The position numbers and the translations under genes are program-made. A stretch of 12,500 bases of DNA from Symbiodinium natans (Eukaryota > Sar > Dinophyceae > Suessiales > Symbiodiniaceae): NCBI GenBank assembly GCA_905221605.1, contig CAJNDS010002320.1, positions 219,940 to 232,439 on the forward strand, given 5' to 3'. How positions within the stretch are numbered: the first letter of the stretch is position 1; each line of letters starts with the position of its first letter. The notes beneath the pieces are model-generated. The model did not search any database, was not told where the DNA came from, and saw only the letters and a list, made by a program, of their open reading frames with translations. Below, one piece after another: positions 12,451 to 12,500 of the stretch.

Positions 12451-12500
12451 TAGCTGAATGAGTACACTTTGCACTTTTTGGGATACTACAACCCTGTAGA
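12451..12500 (+). repeat. GAGTACACTTT dispersed repeat, copy 2
   Basis: Second copy of 7373-7416 (41 of 44 identical, all differences transitions). It runs to the window end and may continue. Confidence 0.85.

Noticed and set aside
12265-12474. 69-codon minus frame
   Set aside because: It overlaps the better-supported plus-strand intron and terminal exon, and half of it is translated telomere repeat.
1-12500. A true chromosome end
   Set aside because: Arrays occur in both orientations with unique DNA on both sides, so none is terminal in this window.

Overview
This window is eukaryotic nuclear DNA dominated by the heptamer TTTAGGG/CCCTAAA, the telomere repeat of plants, dinoflagellates and apicomplexans. 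About fifty separate blocks of it alternate in orientation. Ordinary GC-rich islands of about 40-500 bp lie between them, and unique sequence continues on both sides of every internal block, so these are interstitial arrays and not one chromosome end. No bacterial operon, rRNA, tRNA or CRISPR is visible. The organism cannot be named. Coccidian (Eimeria-type) repeat-rich segments, which are known to carry AAACCCT repeats, and dinoflagellate or other alveolate genomes are the best precedents I know.

Layout. 1-1000: arrays and short islands. 1024-1281: GC-rich island with a 42-bp tandem duplication and plausible splice sites. 1583-1716: minus-strand reading frame that looks coding. 2124-2669: foldback, MITE-like element with terminal inverted repeats and a near-perfect 65-bp-arm hairpin, sitting inside a 9-bp satellite. 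2676-4148: 9-mer and 7-mer arrays around a minus-strand coding-like pair of islands. 4149-4500: single-copy-looking island. 4531-5630: arrays with two coding-like islands. 5926-6065: an 8-bp satellite. 6287-6598: minus-strand coding-like series. 6720-7570 and 8331-8720: mostly non-array DNA with dispersed repeats. 7811-8022: the best plus-strand coding-like series. 8854-9735: long CCCTAAA blocks around a second 9-bp satellite. 9968-10750: AT-richer DNA with a tandem dispersed repeat. 10830-12500: more arrays, two coding-like islands, a homopolymer C/A tract and a candidate two-exon gene end.

Main observation. Many islands hold short frames with coding-like composition, and several adjacent islands join into one continuous frame if a whole number of heptamers is removed from between them (clearest at 7909-7936, 6337-6364, 6474-6571, 5422-5484, 784-860 and 10768-10830). 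Two of these have the CCCTAAA strand as sense, where no GT-AG boundary exists, so ordinary splicing does not explain them. Either telomere repeats were inserted into genes (telomerase-assisted break repair) leaving wrecked genes, or the repeats are removed from DNA or RNA by an unusual route. One array (12228-12270) does lie in a conventional-looking GT-AG intron. The islands are GC-rich and often open in several frames, so all coding calls are low confidence and no protein function is firmly recognised.
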